The notes under the pieces are model-generated. The model was given only the letters and a program-made list of their open reading frames with translations, was not told the origin of the DNA and did not search any database. Made by a program: the position numbers and the translations under genes. From Alphaproteobacteria bacterium (GTDB lineage: Bacteria; Pseudomonadota; Alphaproteobacteria; Rhodobacterales; Rhodobacteraceae): a stretch of 18,823 nt of DNA. Where the stretch lies: positions 1 through 18,823 of the forward strand of contig JAJRUE010000174.1 of the NCBI GenBank assembly GCA_024277955.1, given 5' to 3'. Below, in pieces: positions 1-7,431 of the stretch (positions are counted from its first letter, which is position 1; each line of letters begins with the position of its first letter).

Positions 1-920
1 ACCATGGCGTTGGGCAGCATGTGGCGGAACATGATGACCCGGTTGGTGACCCCCAGCGCCCGCGCCGCGCGCACATATTCAAAGTTGCGCGCCCGCAAGA
101 ATTCGGCGCGCACCACCCCGACAAGCGCCGGCCAGCCGAAAAGGATGGTGATCCCCACCAGCAGCCAGAACCCGCGCCCCAGGATCGCAAACAGGATGAT
201 GATCACGTAAAGCGAAGGCGTCGAGCCCCAGATTTCCAGCGCGCGCTGAAAGATCAGGTCGGTCCAACCGCCGAAATAGCCCTGCACCGCGCCCGCTATG
301 ATCCCCAGGATCGACGTGGCGACGGTGACGATGATCGTGTAGATGATCGACAGCCGGAACCCGTAGATCACCCGCGCAAGCACGTCGCGCTTGGTATCGT
401 CGGTGCCCAGGATATGGCGGCTGTCCGGCGGCGACGGCGCCACGCCGGGGGCGTTGGAAATGGTGTTGAAGCTGGCCCGGACCGGCGGCCACAGCGTCCA
501 GCCCTTCTGGATCGTTTCACCCTGCACCACCCCGTCGGCGGCGTCCGCGATCAGCCCTTCGGGGTCGTCGACACAGGCGTTCAGCCCACCGGTGACGATC
601 AGGCATTCCACCTCGGGATCGCGATAGATCGCTTCGGTCTTGAAATCGCCGCCAAAGGCGGTTTCCGGGTAGAACTGGAAGATCGGCATCCGCAGTTCGC
701 CGCGGTAGCTGACCAGGATCGGCTTGTCGTTGGCGATGAACTCGGCAAACAGCGACAGGCCGAAAAGCGTGGAAAAGATGATCAGCGACCAGAGCGCCCG
801 CCGGTTGCGCTTGAAGTTTCGCCAGCGGCGCTGGTTCAGCGGCGACAGCCAGGGCTTCTTGCGCCGCGCGTGTTCCGGCGCAGGCGTGCTGGCGGGGCAA
901 TGATCCGGTGCAGCCGCCAT
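1..920 (-). CDS. yejE: Peptide ABC transporter permease YejE (3' end cut by window)
   Basis: This is the second inner-membrane permease of a YejABEF-type peptide importer. About 306 codons are visible and the C-terminus lies beyond position 1. The protein opens with a polar cytoplasmic stretch (KKPWLSPLNQRRWRNFKRNR), then a first membrane helix near residues 45-65, then a long periplasmic segment typical of YejE/OppC-type permeases. The binding-protein-dependent transport domain follows, and the EAA-loop sequence (EYVRAARALGVTNRVIMFRH) is visible close to the cut edge. The ATG shares one base with the yejB stop (TGATG), so translational coupling with yejB is likely. The frame is open throughout the visible part. 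Family assignment is strong; the exact substrate (oligopeptides, microcin-like peptides) is inferred from the family only. The ATPase gene yejF is expected just outside the window. Confidence 0.9.
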   Translation of the reverse strand, partial: MAAAPDHCPASTPAPEHARRKKPWLSPLNQRRWRNFKRNRRALWSLIIFSTLFGLSLFAEFIANDKPILVSYRGELRMPIFQFYPETAFGGDFKTEAIYRDPEVECLIVTGGLNACVDDPEGLIADAADGVVQGETIQKGWTLWPPVRASFNTISNAPGVAPSPPDSRHILGTDDTKRDVLARVIYGFRLSIIYTIIVTVATSILGIIAGAVQGYFGGWTDLIFQRALEIWGSTPSLYVIIILFAILGRGFWLLVGITILFGWPALVGVVRAEFLRARNFEYVRAARALGVTNRVIMFRHMLPNAM

Positions 921-2005
921 CAGGTTTCCCGAACCTCGAAATCGATGCGCGGATCGACAAACACATACATCAGGTCGCTGAGAATGCCGATCAGCAGCCC
1001 GACCAGGCCGAAAAAGAACAGCGTGCCGAAGATCACCGGGTAGTCGCGCGCCACCGCCGCCTCGAACCCGAGCCGGCCCAGCCCGTCCAGCGAAAAGATG
1101 GTTTCGATGATCAGCGAACCGCCAAAGAACACCCCGATGAACAGCGACGGAAAGCCGGATATCACGATCAGCATGGCGTTGCGGAACACATGCCCGTAAA
1201 GCACGCGGCGTTCCGACAGCCCCTTGGCGCGGGCGGTGATCACATATTGCTTCTTGATCTCGTCCAGAAAGGAATTCTTGGTCAGCAGCGTCAGCGTCGC
1301 AAAGGCCGAAATGGTCGACGCCAGCACCGGCAGGGTGATGTGCCAGAAATAGTCGCCGATCTTGCCCAGCAGCGACAATTCCGACCAGTTGTCAGAGGTC
1401 AGCCCGCGCAAGGGAAAGATCTGCCAGTAGGAACCGCCCGCCAGCAGCACCAGCAGCAGGATCGCAAACAAGAACCCCGGGATCGCATAGGCGACGATGA
1501 TGATCGCGCTGGTCCAGGTGTCGAACGAAGACCCGTCGCGCACCGCCTTGCGGATGCCCAGCGGGATCGACACGATATAGGCGATCACCGTGGACCACAG
1601 CCCCAGCGTGATCGACACCGGCAGCTTTTCCCAGACCAGATCCAGCACCCCGATCGACCGGAAATAGCTTTCCCCGAAATCGAAGCGCATGTAGTTCCAC
1701 ATCATGTTCAGGAACCGTTCAAGCGGCGGCTTGTCGAACCCGAACTGCTTTTCCAGCTCGGCGATGAATTCCGGCGGCAGGCCGCGCGCGCCGGCATATT
1801 CGTATTCCGTGTCGGTGGTGTTGTCGAGCGTCTCGGAACCGCCCCCGGCGATGGTTTCGAACACGTTTCCCTCGCCTTCCAGATTGGCAAGGATCTGTTC
1901 GATCGGCCCACCGGGGACGAACTGCGTCAGCGTGAAGTTGATGACCATGATCCCGAAAAGCGTCGGGATGATCAGCAACAGCCGCCTGATGATGTAGGCG
2001 CCCAT
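920..2005 (-). CDS. yejB: Peptide ABC transporter permease YejB
   Basis: This is the first inner-membrane permease of the YejABEF importer, 361 aa, close to the usual family length. It begins with MGAYIIRRLLLIIPTLFGIM, the N-terminal helix typical of YejB/DppB permeases, followed by the VPGGP motif (residues 30-34). After a periplasmic loop, the BPD_transp_1 domain covers roughly residues 130-350, with the EAA-loop (ITARAKGLSERRVLYGHVFRN) at about 256-276 for contact with the ATPase. The conserved C-terminal DPRIDFE is present. The start lies 13 nt after the yejA stop and the gene overlaps yejE by one base, so the three genes form one transcription unit. Nothing looks damaged. Confidence 0.95.
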   Translation of the reverse strand: MGAYIIRRLLLIIPTLFGIMVINFTLTQFVPGGPIEQILANLEGEGNVFETIAGGGSETLDNTTDTEYEYAGARGLPPEFIAELEKQFGFDKPPLERFLNMMWNYMRFDFGESYFRSIGVLDLVWEKLPVSITLGLWSTVIAYIVSIPLGIRKAVRDGSSFDTWTSAIIIVAYAIPGFLFAILLLVLLAGGSYWQIFPLRGLTSDNWSELSLLGKIGDYFWHITLPVLASTISAFATLTLLTKNSFLDEIKKQYVITARAKGLSERRVLYGHVFRNAMLIVISGFPSLFIGVFFGGSLIIETIFSLDGLGRLGFEAAVARDYPVIFGTLFFFGLVGLLIGILSDLMYVFVDPRIDFEVRET

Positions 2006-2018
2006 GTCGCGGCGAAAC

Positions 2019-3932
2019 TCAGAGCTTGCCGGCGGCCTTCATGGCGGCCTCTTTCTCCGGGTTGACCCACCAGAAATCGAGCTGGCCCAGCGAATAGGGC
2101 GGCAGCGGATCGGGATGTTCGTAGATGTTCAGGTAAGACACCGTGTGCACATCCTTGAACCACTGCGGTACCCAGAACCGGTCGGCCCGCAGCACCCGGT
2201 CGAGCGCCTTGACGGCGGTGATCATCTCGGGCTTGGTTTCGGCAGCGGCGATGATGTCGATCAGCCGGTCGGCGGCGGCGCTCTTGTAGGTCATCGAGTT
2301 GAACAGGCTTTCCTCGGCGCCTTCGGATCCGAACAGCTGCTTCAGCTCGCTGCCCGGTTCATAGCCGGTGCTGAAACTGTCGGTGATGATGTCGAAATCC
2401 TTGCCGCGCACCCGGTCGGTGTATTGCGCCGGATCGACCCGGTTGAGAACCGCATCCACCCCGAGCGCCTTGAGGTTTTCCACATAGGGGTTGATCACCC
2501 GGTCAAACGCCGGTGAGCGTTCCAGGAATTCGACTTTCAGCGTTTCCCCGGCCGCGCTGCGCCGGATGCCGTCGTCGCCCACTTCCCAGCCGGCTTCGTC
2601 CAGCAGCGCCGAAGCCTTGCGCAGGTTCTTGCGGTCCAGCTGGCGCGGCCCCGAGGTGGGCGCCATCACCGCCGGTTCGGTCAGGATCGACGCATCCAGC
2701 AAACCTTCGTCCACCAGCGGCTGCAACAGCGCGATCTCGCCCTTGGTCGGCAGACCCTCGGCCGCCAGTTCGCTGTTTTCCCAAAACGAATTGATCCGCG
2801 CGTAAAGCCCGTAGAACAGGGTTTCGTTCGACCATTCAAAGTTGAACATCAGCGCAATCGCTTCGCGCACCCGCTTGTCCTGGAACTTGGCGCGCTGCAG
2901 GTTGAACACAAAGCTCTGGCCCGAAGCCTTGTTCCCGTCGGGCAGCTCGACCTTCACATAGGTGCCGTCCTGGATCGCCGGGAAATCATAGCCGGTGGCC
3001 CACTGCTTGGACGAGTTTTCCGACCGGAAGGTATAGGCGCCGGCCTTGAAGCCTTCGAAGGCGGCATTGCTGTCGCCGAAATATTCCACCCGGATGGTGT
3101 CGAAATTGCCGGTGCCGATGGAAAACGGATTGTCCTTGCCCCAGTAGTTCGGGTTGCGCTTGTAGACGATGCGTTCGTTCACGGTGAAGTGGTCCAGCAT
3201 GTAGGCGCCGGTGCCCAGCGCCGGTTCCATGCGGCTTTCGTCGATCCGGGCACCAGTTTCCTCAAACCATTTTTTCGAAAAGATCGGCACGGAAAACCCT
3301 GCATTTTCAATTGCATCCCGCTTTAGCGCATTCGGCTGGAAGGTAAACTTGACACGGTGCGGATCCAGCGCCTCTACCTTGGCGATCACCGCCTTCATGC
3401 CGGCGCGATAGGACGGCAGCCCCTGTTCGACCATGATGTTGTAGGAAAACACCACATCATCGGCGGTCATCGGCGACCCATCGGAAAAGGCCACCTCGGG
3501 ACGCAGGTTGAAGATCACCCAGGACCGGTCCTCGGGGAATTCCATCGTTGTGCACATGTAGCAGTAGGACGACCCGATTTCATCGGCGGTGCTGGTGAGG
3601 ATGGTTTCGAACTGCACGCTCGACAGCGCCCCGGCGCGGCCCTTGGACGAATAGGGGTTCATCGAATCGAAAGTCCCCGGCGCCCATATCGAAATCTCGC
3701 CACCCTTGGGCGCATCCGGGTTCACGTAATCCAGATGCTTCATGTCGGGGCCGTATTTCAGGTCGCCAAAATTGTTCAGCCCGTAGGTGGTGATGATCTT
3801 TTCCTGCGCCACCCCGGCCGCCGCCCAGGCCAGCGCCACTAAAACCAGCGAGGCCGCCAGCAAAAGCCGCCAGGCAAGCGGTTGCGCAACGGCGCGCGCC
3901 TTCACGTCGGCCCGGTTATCTCTGGTCATCAT
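2019..3932 (-). CDS. yejA: Periplasmic peptide-binding protein of the Yej importer (SBP_bac_5 family)
   Basis: This is the extracytoplasmic solute-binding protein that delivers peptides to YejBE, about 637 aa. The frame remains open upstream to 3989, but I start at 3932: a GGAGG lies 9 nt before this ATG, and it leaves a signal peptide with an Arg/Lys n-region and hydrophobic core at residues 20-38, with probable cleavage after GVA (42). The mature protein has the SBP_bac_5 pattern: YGLNNFGDLKYG, an NPDAPKGGEI segment, and SDGSPMTADDVVFSYN. A CYMC pair (residues 124-127) could form a periplasmic disulfide. The protein ends 13 nt before yejB, placing it first in the operon. An internal ATG at 3929 is an alternative start with poorer spacing. 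The ligand cannot be read from the sequence. Confidence 0.92.
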   Translation of the reverse strand: MMTRDNRADVKARAVAQPLAWRLLLAASLVLVALAWAAAGVAQEKIITTYGLNNFGDLKYGPDMKHLDYVNPDAPKGGEISIWAPGTFDSMNPYSSKGRAGALSSVQFETILTSTADEIGSSYCYMCTTMEFPEDRSWVIFNLRPEVAFSDGSPMTADDVVFSYNIMVEQGLPSYRAGMKAVIAKVEALDPHRVKFTFQPNALKRDAIENAGFSVPIFSKKWFEETGARIDESRMEPALGTGAYMLDHFTVNERIVYKRNPNYWGKDNPFSIGTGNFDTIRVEYFGDSNAAFEGFKAGAYTFRSENSSKQWATGYDFPAIQDGTYVKVELPDGNKASGQSFVFNLQRAKFQDKRVREAIALMFNFEWSNETLFYGLYARINSFWENSELAAEGLPTKGEIALLQPLVDEGLLDASILTEPAVMAPTSGPRQLDRKNLRKASALLDEAGWEVGDDGIRRSAAGETLKVEFLERSPAFDRVINPYVENLKALGVDAVLNRVDPAQYTDRVRGKDFDIITDSFSTGYEPGSELKQLFGSEGAEESLFNSMTYKSAAADRLIDIIAAAETKPEMITAVKALDRVLRADRFWVPQWFKDVHTVSYLNIYEHPDPLPPYSLGQLDFWWVNPEKEAAMKAAGKL

Positions 3933-3990
3933 GGCGTCGATCCTCCGTCTGCTTTCTTGCGGCCTGTGCCCGGCCTTTATCTCCTGCAAA

Positions 3991-4019
3991 GGCTAACGGC
4001 GACGACACCATGCAATCAA
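3991..4019 (-). promoter_or_regulatory. Possible yejA promoter
   Basis: On the minus strand, TTGATT (4019-4014) and TTAGCC (3996-3991) are separated by 17 bp, about 59 nt before the yejA start. The -10 match is poor, so this is only a candidate. A TTGACC at 4025-4020 lies just upstream but is spaced too far from the -10. Confidence 0.25.
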
Positions 4020-4104
4020 GGTCAAACTGCGCCAATCCACCCGCAGCCCCCACCGATCCGGTCATATTTTCGTGCTCCGCCCTCGCCCGCCGCCACCGCC
4101 CACA

Positions 4105-4164
4105 GCTTCTTCTGTCCGCAAATATCCCCGCCGGAGGCGCCGCGACCCGCGAAGCGGGGCGCAA
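4105..4164. repeat. Dispersed intergenic repeat, copy 1
   Basis: This 60-bp element recurs at 13571-13628 in the same orientation. The shared part runs from GCTTCTTCTGTCCG through AAATATCCCCGCCGGAGGC to a small hairpin and GGGCGCAA. Here the hairpin is CCCGC-GAA-GCGGG. It sits between the cycM terminator and yejA and is not inside any gene. No transposase or target duplication is visible, so I call it an intergenic repeat of unknown function. Confidence 0.7.
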
Positions 4165-4220
4165 ACAAAAACAATGACGCCGCCAGGCGTCACCGCCAAC
4201 CAGCGGAACCCACTGCTGGC

Positions 4221-4253
4221 AAAGCAAAAGGGCCGTCCCAAACGGGACGGCCC
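4221..4253 (-). terminator. Intrinsic terminator of cycM
   Basis: On the minus strand a perfect 10-bp stem, GGGCCGTCCC / GGGACGGCCC with a 4-nt loop, is followed by TTTTGCTTT. It begins about 30 nt after the cycM stop codon at 4283. On the plus strand no T-run follows, so it acts leftwards. Confidence 0.9.
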
Positions 4254-4282
4254 GGAACCGGTGTGCCGGCAGGTCTCGAAGC

Positions 4283-4804
4283 TTATTCAGCGACCGACTG
4301 CAGATAGGCGATCAGGTTCGCGCGGTCGGTTTCCTTTTTCAGACCCGAAAAGGTCATCTTGGTGCCCGGCGCATAGCCCTTGGGGCTGGTCAGAAATTCG
4401 TTCAGCCGCTCAGGCGTCCAGTCGCCGCCCAGCCCGGTGAGCGCGCCGGAATAGCCAAAGCCGTCCATCGAGGCGACCGGCCGGCCAACCACGCCATACA
4501 GCGACGGCCCGGTGGCGTTCACGCCCTTTTCCATCTTGTGGCAGGCCTTGCACTTGGAAAACACCTTGGCGCCCTTACCGGCATCCGCCGAAGCCAGGAC
4601 GGTGGCAAAGTCCACGGTTTCGGTGGCGGCCTCTTCGGTGGTGCCGCCTTCTTCGGCCGCGATCACGTAGGCCGGCTCGGCCTCGCCCCCATGTTCTCCG
4701 CCAACGGTGTAAAGGCCCTCGGACGCCCAGTTCCCCAGCAGAAAGATCAAAAGGGCCCCGCAAAAGGCGCCGACGGTTTTGGTCATTGTCATTGTGTCGA
4801 ACAT
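4283..4804 (-). CDS. cycM: Membrane-anchored cytochrome c (CycM / cytochrome c552 type)
   Basis: This is a 173-aa class I c-type cytochrome carrying electrons on the periplasmic face of the inner membrane, in related bacteria between the bc1 complex and terminal oxidase. The start at 4804 gives MFDTMTMTKTVGAFCGALLI, an uncleaved anchor helix closely resembling Paracoccus CycM, with GGAA six bases upstream; the frame stays open to 4936 but that extension is out of keeping with the family. A Glu/Ala/Gly-rich linker (31-65) joins the anchor to the haem domain. Haem attachment is CKACH (C85, C88, H89), and M150 in GTKMTFSGL is the likely sixth ligand. The C-terminal helix DRANLIAYLQSVAE is typical. 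The gene is divergent from pheA and has its own terminator. Confidence 0.93.
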   Translation of the reverse strand: MFDTMTMTKTVGAFCGALLIFLLGNWASEGLYTVGGEHGGEAEPAYVIAAEEGGTTEEAATETVDFATVLASADAGKGAKVFSKCKACHKMEKGVNATGPSLYGVVGRPVASMDGFGYSGALTGLGGDWTPERLNEFLTSPKGYAPGTKMTFSGLKKETDRANLIAYLQSVAE

Positions 4805-4836
4805 GTCGCGTTCCGTATCATCCAGAATTTCCGCGC

Positions 4837-4866
4837 TATCTATCCGCTTCCACGCGCAAGTTTCAA
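4837..4866 (-). promoter_or_regulatory. Probable cycM promoter
   Basis: On the minus strand TTGAAA (4866-4861) and TAGATA (4842-4837) are separated by 18 bp, with the -10 box 32 nt before the cycM ATG. Both boxes resemble the sigma-70 consensus well for a GC-rich genome. Confidence 0.5.
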
Positions 4867-4868
4867 GG

Positions 4869-4874
4869 TATAAG
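4869..4874 (+). promoter_or_regulatory. Possible -10 box for pheA
   Basis: TATAAG lies 48 nt before the pheA start in the 118-bp divergent gap. No clear -35 box stands at 16-18 bp. It lies just upstream of the cycM -35 box, so the two promoters would be nearly back to back. Confidence 0.3.
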
Positions 4875-4922
4875 AGGCGCGACCAAACGCCCTTGCTGGC
4901 CAGAACCGGACAAAAAACGCAG

Positions 4923-5753
4923 ATGACAGGACGCATTGCCTTCCAGGGAGAGCCCGGCGCCTACTCGCACCAGGCCTGCCGCGAATACCGACCCGAGCTC
5001 GAAGCCCTGCCCTGCGCCACCTTCGAAGACACCATCGAAGCGGTGCGCAGGGGCGAAGCCGACCTGGCGATGCTGCCGGTGGAAAACACCACCTACGGCC
5101 GGGTCGCCGACATTCACCGGCTGCTGCCGGCGTCGGGGCTGCATATCGTCGACGAAGCCTTTGTGCGGGTGCATATCAGCCTGATGGCGCTACCCGGGGT
5201 GCGGATCGACGATCTGGACACGGTGCGCGCGCATCTGGTGCTGCTGCCGCAATGCCGCGATTTTCTGGATCGTCACGGGATTCGCGGTGAAGCCGCCGCC
5301 GACAGCGCCGGGGCCGCCGCGGCCCTGGCCGCCAGCGGGGCGCGCAACGTCGGGGCGCTGGCTTCGGACCTGGCGGCGGAAATCTACGGGCTCGACATCC
5401 TGGCCCGCCATATCGAGGATCATTCCCACAACACCACGCGGTTCCTGCTGATGGCGCGCGAAGCCGATCTCAGCCGCCGGGGCGAAGGCAAGATGATCAC
5501 CTCTTTCGTCTTCCGGGTGCGCAACATCCCGGCGGCGCTTTACAAGGCGATGGGCGGCTTTGCCACCAACGGCGTCAACATGACCAAGCTGGAAAGCTAC
5601 ATGGTGGACGGCTCGTTCACCGCGACCCAGTTCTATGCCGATATCGAAGGCCACCCCGACGACCGCAACGTGGCGCTGGCGCTCGAAGAGCTGGAATATT
5701 TCTCCTCTGAAGTCACCCTGCTGGGGGTCTACCCGGCCGACCGCAAGCGCTGA
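4923..5753 (+). CDS. pheA: Prephenate dehydratase, monofunctional
   Basis: It converts prephenate to phenylpyruvate in phenylalanine biosynthesis, in the cytoplasm; 276 aa. The N-terminal catalytic domain starts immediately with RIAFQGEPGAYSHQA and contains the diagnostic HNTTRF motif (T171, T172, R173, F174). It is followed by a C-terminal ACT regulatory domain (about 194-270) with GVNMTKLESY around residues 218-226, the region that binds phenylalanine for feedback inhibition in this family. There is no chorismate mutase domain, unlike the fused enterobacterial P-protein. I start at the ATG at 4923 because the conserved domain begins four residues later; the open frame extends to 4779, but into the cycM region. 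It is divergent from cycM, and its stop directly abuts the stop of the convergent SRPBCC gene. Confidence 0.96.
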   Translation: MTGRIAFQGEPGAYSHQACREYRPELEALPCATFEDTIEAVRRGEADLAMLPVENTTYGRVADIHRLLPASGLHIVDEAFVRVHISLMALPGVRIDDLDTVRAHLVLLPQCRDFLDRHGIRGEAAADSAGAAAALAASGARNVGALASDLAAEIYGLDILARHIEDHSHNTTRFLLMAREADLSRRGEGKMITSFVFRVRNIPAALYKAMGGFATNGVNMTKLESYMVDGSFTATQFYADIEGHPDDRNVALALEELEYFSSEVTLLGVYPADRKR

Positions 5754-6245
5754 TCAGCGCAGCAGGCCGATCCCGCCGCCCTTGTGTTCGACGTATCGGT
5801 CTTCGAGATCCTCGGCAAACTGCGCAACCCGCGCCGCGAAGGCGTCGCTCAGCCGGCCCTTGGCCAGTTTCAGCGACTGCACGAGCAGCCGGGCCGACAG
5901 CGTCCGGGGGCTGATCTGCAAGCCCGCGCGCAGCCGCGTCCGGCCCTGCGACAGGGTCAGGAACTCGGCCTCGAACAGGGATTCGATCCCGCCGCTTTCC
6001 GACTGGATCACGAACCCGGTCGGGGCCTCGAATTCGACCAGTTCGCCGAACATCCGCCGGTCCTTGCCGCGATAGCTGAACTGCAGGTTCCAGCACATGC
6101 CCGGCGCCGGTTCGGCCAGGTTGTCGGCGCGCGCAACCTCGATCCCGCGGCGCATCGCCTGGCGGGCGTGGGCCTCGAAATCGGCGGCGTGGCGGAACAC
6201 GAAGTCGATCGGCGCTTCGACATCCTGGCGGGTTAAAAACTTCAT
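5754..6245 (-). CDS. SRPBCC-domain (START-like fold) protein of unknown role
   Basis: This is a 163-aa cytoplasmic protein with the look of a polyketide-cyclase/START-like (SRPBCC) domain. The N-terminus (VEAPIDFVFRHAADFEAHAR) is the usual first strand and helix, a central run of beta strands follows (WNLQFSYRGKDRRMFGELVE), and a long C-terminal helix (VAQFAEDLEDRYVE) closes the fold. No catalytic motif is recognisable. The start at 6245 fits the domain, although a GAAGG touches the ATG with no spacer, so initiation may depend on coupling: the gene lies 43 nt after the nudC stop on the same strand. Its TGA stop is immediately next to that of pheA. Family membership is likely; biological function is unknown. 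Confidence 0.8.
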   Translation of the reverse strand: MKFLTRQDVEAPIDFVFRHAADFEAHARQAMRRGIEVARADNLAEPAPGMCWNLQFSYRGKDRRMFGELVEFEAPTGFVIQSESGGIESLFEAEFLTLSQGRTRLRAGLQISPRTLSARLLVQSLKLAKGRLSDAFAARVAQFAEDLEDRYVEHKGGGIGLLR

Positions 6246-6288
6246 CCTTCGGCCCCGGTTGCGGGTTGAACGTGGCGGGAAACTGCCT

Positions 6289-7260
6289 TCATTGGCCGCC
6301 GCCCGCAAGCCAGTTGCGCAACAAATGATGCGCAACCGATCCCGGACGCGCCGGCACGATGTCGCTGCGGGCGCCGGAAAACGCATCCAGCAGCTCTTCG
6401 CGGGTCAGCCAGAAAGCGTCTTCGATCTCGACCGGGTCGATGGTGATGTCGTCGCTCAGCGCCTTGGCCCAGCAGCCGATCATCAGCGACGAAGGAAACG
6501 GCCAGGGCTGCGACGTGAGATAACCGACCGCGCCGATGCGCACGCGGGTTTCTTCCCAGACCTCGCGGCGGACCGCGGTTTCCAGGGTTTCGCCGGGTTC
6601 GACAAAGCCCGCCAGCAGCGAAACCATGCCGTCGGGCCAGCCAGGAGAGCGGCCCAGCAACACCCGGTTGGCGCGGGTCACCAGCATGATCACCACCGGA
6701 TCGGTGCGCGGAAAATGCCGGGCGCCGCAGGCCGGGCACTGGCGTTGCCAGCCGGCCATCGCGACCTCGGTCGCCTGCCCGCAGCGCGCGCAAAACCCGT
6801 GTGCCGCGTGCCAGCCCAAGATCGCCTTGGCGCTGGCCGCCAGCCCTGCATCCAGCGGCGGCAGGGCGGCCATCACGCTGCGCAGATCCGCGAAATACCG
6901 GCCCGCGCCAAGTTCCTTGTGGGTGGTTGCCCGGGTGTCGAACAGGCCGGCTTCGTCCGGGTCGCGCGGGCCGTCCCAGTCCGACAGGTCATGGGCGAAA
7001 CGCGCGCCCGCGCCGGCGGTTCCCAGAAAGACCGGCGGGCGGCTGGCGTGACGCAACAGCGCATGATCCATCGGCAGGCGCACCAGTTCCGGGGTCTCGT
7101 CGCCGCACAAAAGCACCCGGCCCCGCCAAAGCGCCACCGTCCGGCTGTCAGCCGCCGCCGCCAGCCGCGCCATCGCCTGATCGTCGCCGCGCAAATGTGC
7201 CGCGCGATCCAGCCCGTCATCGTCAAAGGTTACCGCCACTTTCCCTGCCGTCCCGGACAT
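6289..7260 (-). CDS. nudC: NADH/NAD+ pyrophosphatase NudC (Nudix hydrolase)
   Basis: NudC hydrolyses NADH/NAD+ to NMN(H) and AMP, and in bacteria can remove NAD caps from RNA. The protein is 323 aa from the ATG at 7260. An N-terminal domain of about 140 residues leads to a zinc ribbon (C157, C160, C175, C178 in CARCGQ and CPACGARHF). The Nudix box starts at G218 (GFVEPGETLETAVRREVWEE) with catalytic glutamates E233, E236 and E237. It is followed by SQPWPFPSS (250-258), the NudC specificity motif. The box ends EETRV, so the usual Gly before the last hydrophobic position is Arg239. No strong Shine-Dalgarno precedes 7260. The frame remains open far upstream to 9450, but that is the antisense of the cpdB-like gene. 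The gene is followed by the SRPBCC gene. Confidence 0.93.
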   Translation of the reverse strand: MSGTAGKVAVTFDDDGLDRAAHLRGDDQAMARLAAAADSRTVALWRGRVLLCGDETPELVRLPMDHALLRHASRPPVFLGTAGAGARFAHDLSDWDGPRDPDEAGLFDTRATTHKELGAGRYFADLRSVMAALPPLDAGLAASAKAILGWHAAHGFCARCGQATEVAMAGWQRQCPACGARHFPRTDPVVIMLVTRANRVLLGRSPGWPDGMVSLLAGFVEPGETLETAVRREVWEETRVRIGAVGYLTSQPWPFPSSLMIGCWAKALSDDITIDPVEIEDAFWLTREELLDAFSGARSDIVPARPGSVAHHLLRNWLAGGGQ

Positions 7261-7374
7261 GGCGTGACCATGTCTCGCATCTGTGCCGTCTCGCGGCCGC
7301 AGCGCCGCCGTGGTCGCCTGCCTGACACAATTCCGGGCGCGGGTAAACGCAGCCGCGGGTAATTCAACCCTTGA

Positions 7375-7395
7375 TTGCAAGTGTGCAAATATATA
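7375..7395 (+). promoter_or_regulatory. Operator-like inverted repeat and -10 box before the cpdB-like gene
   Basis: TTGCA-AGTG-TGCAA (7375-7388) is a perfect inverted repeat of the TTG-N8-CAA form used by CRP/FNR-family regulators. It sits directly before TATATA (7390-7395), a good -10 match 36 nt from the proposed TTG start. No clear -35 box is present, which fits a regulator-dependent or regulator-blocked promoter. The region also lies upstream of nudC on the other strand. Confidence 0.4.
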
Positions 7396-7431
7396 CGCTT
7401 TTTGCGAAACCACTCTCTGCCCGGAGCCGAC

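Noticed and set aside
908..2065. 385-codon plus-strand frame over yejB
   Set aside because: Antisense of a clear permease gene; the product is Arg/Gln/His-rich low complexity, a common GC-rich shadow.
4779..4922. N-terminal extension of pheA to 4779
   Set aside because: It would overlap the cycM promoter and start region, and the conserved prephenate dehydratase domain begins at the ATG at 4923.
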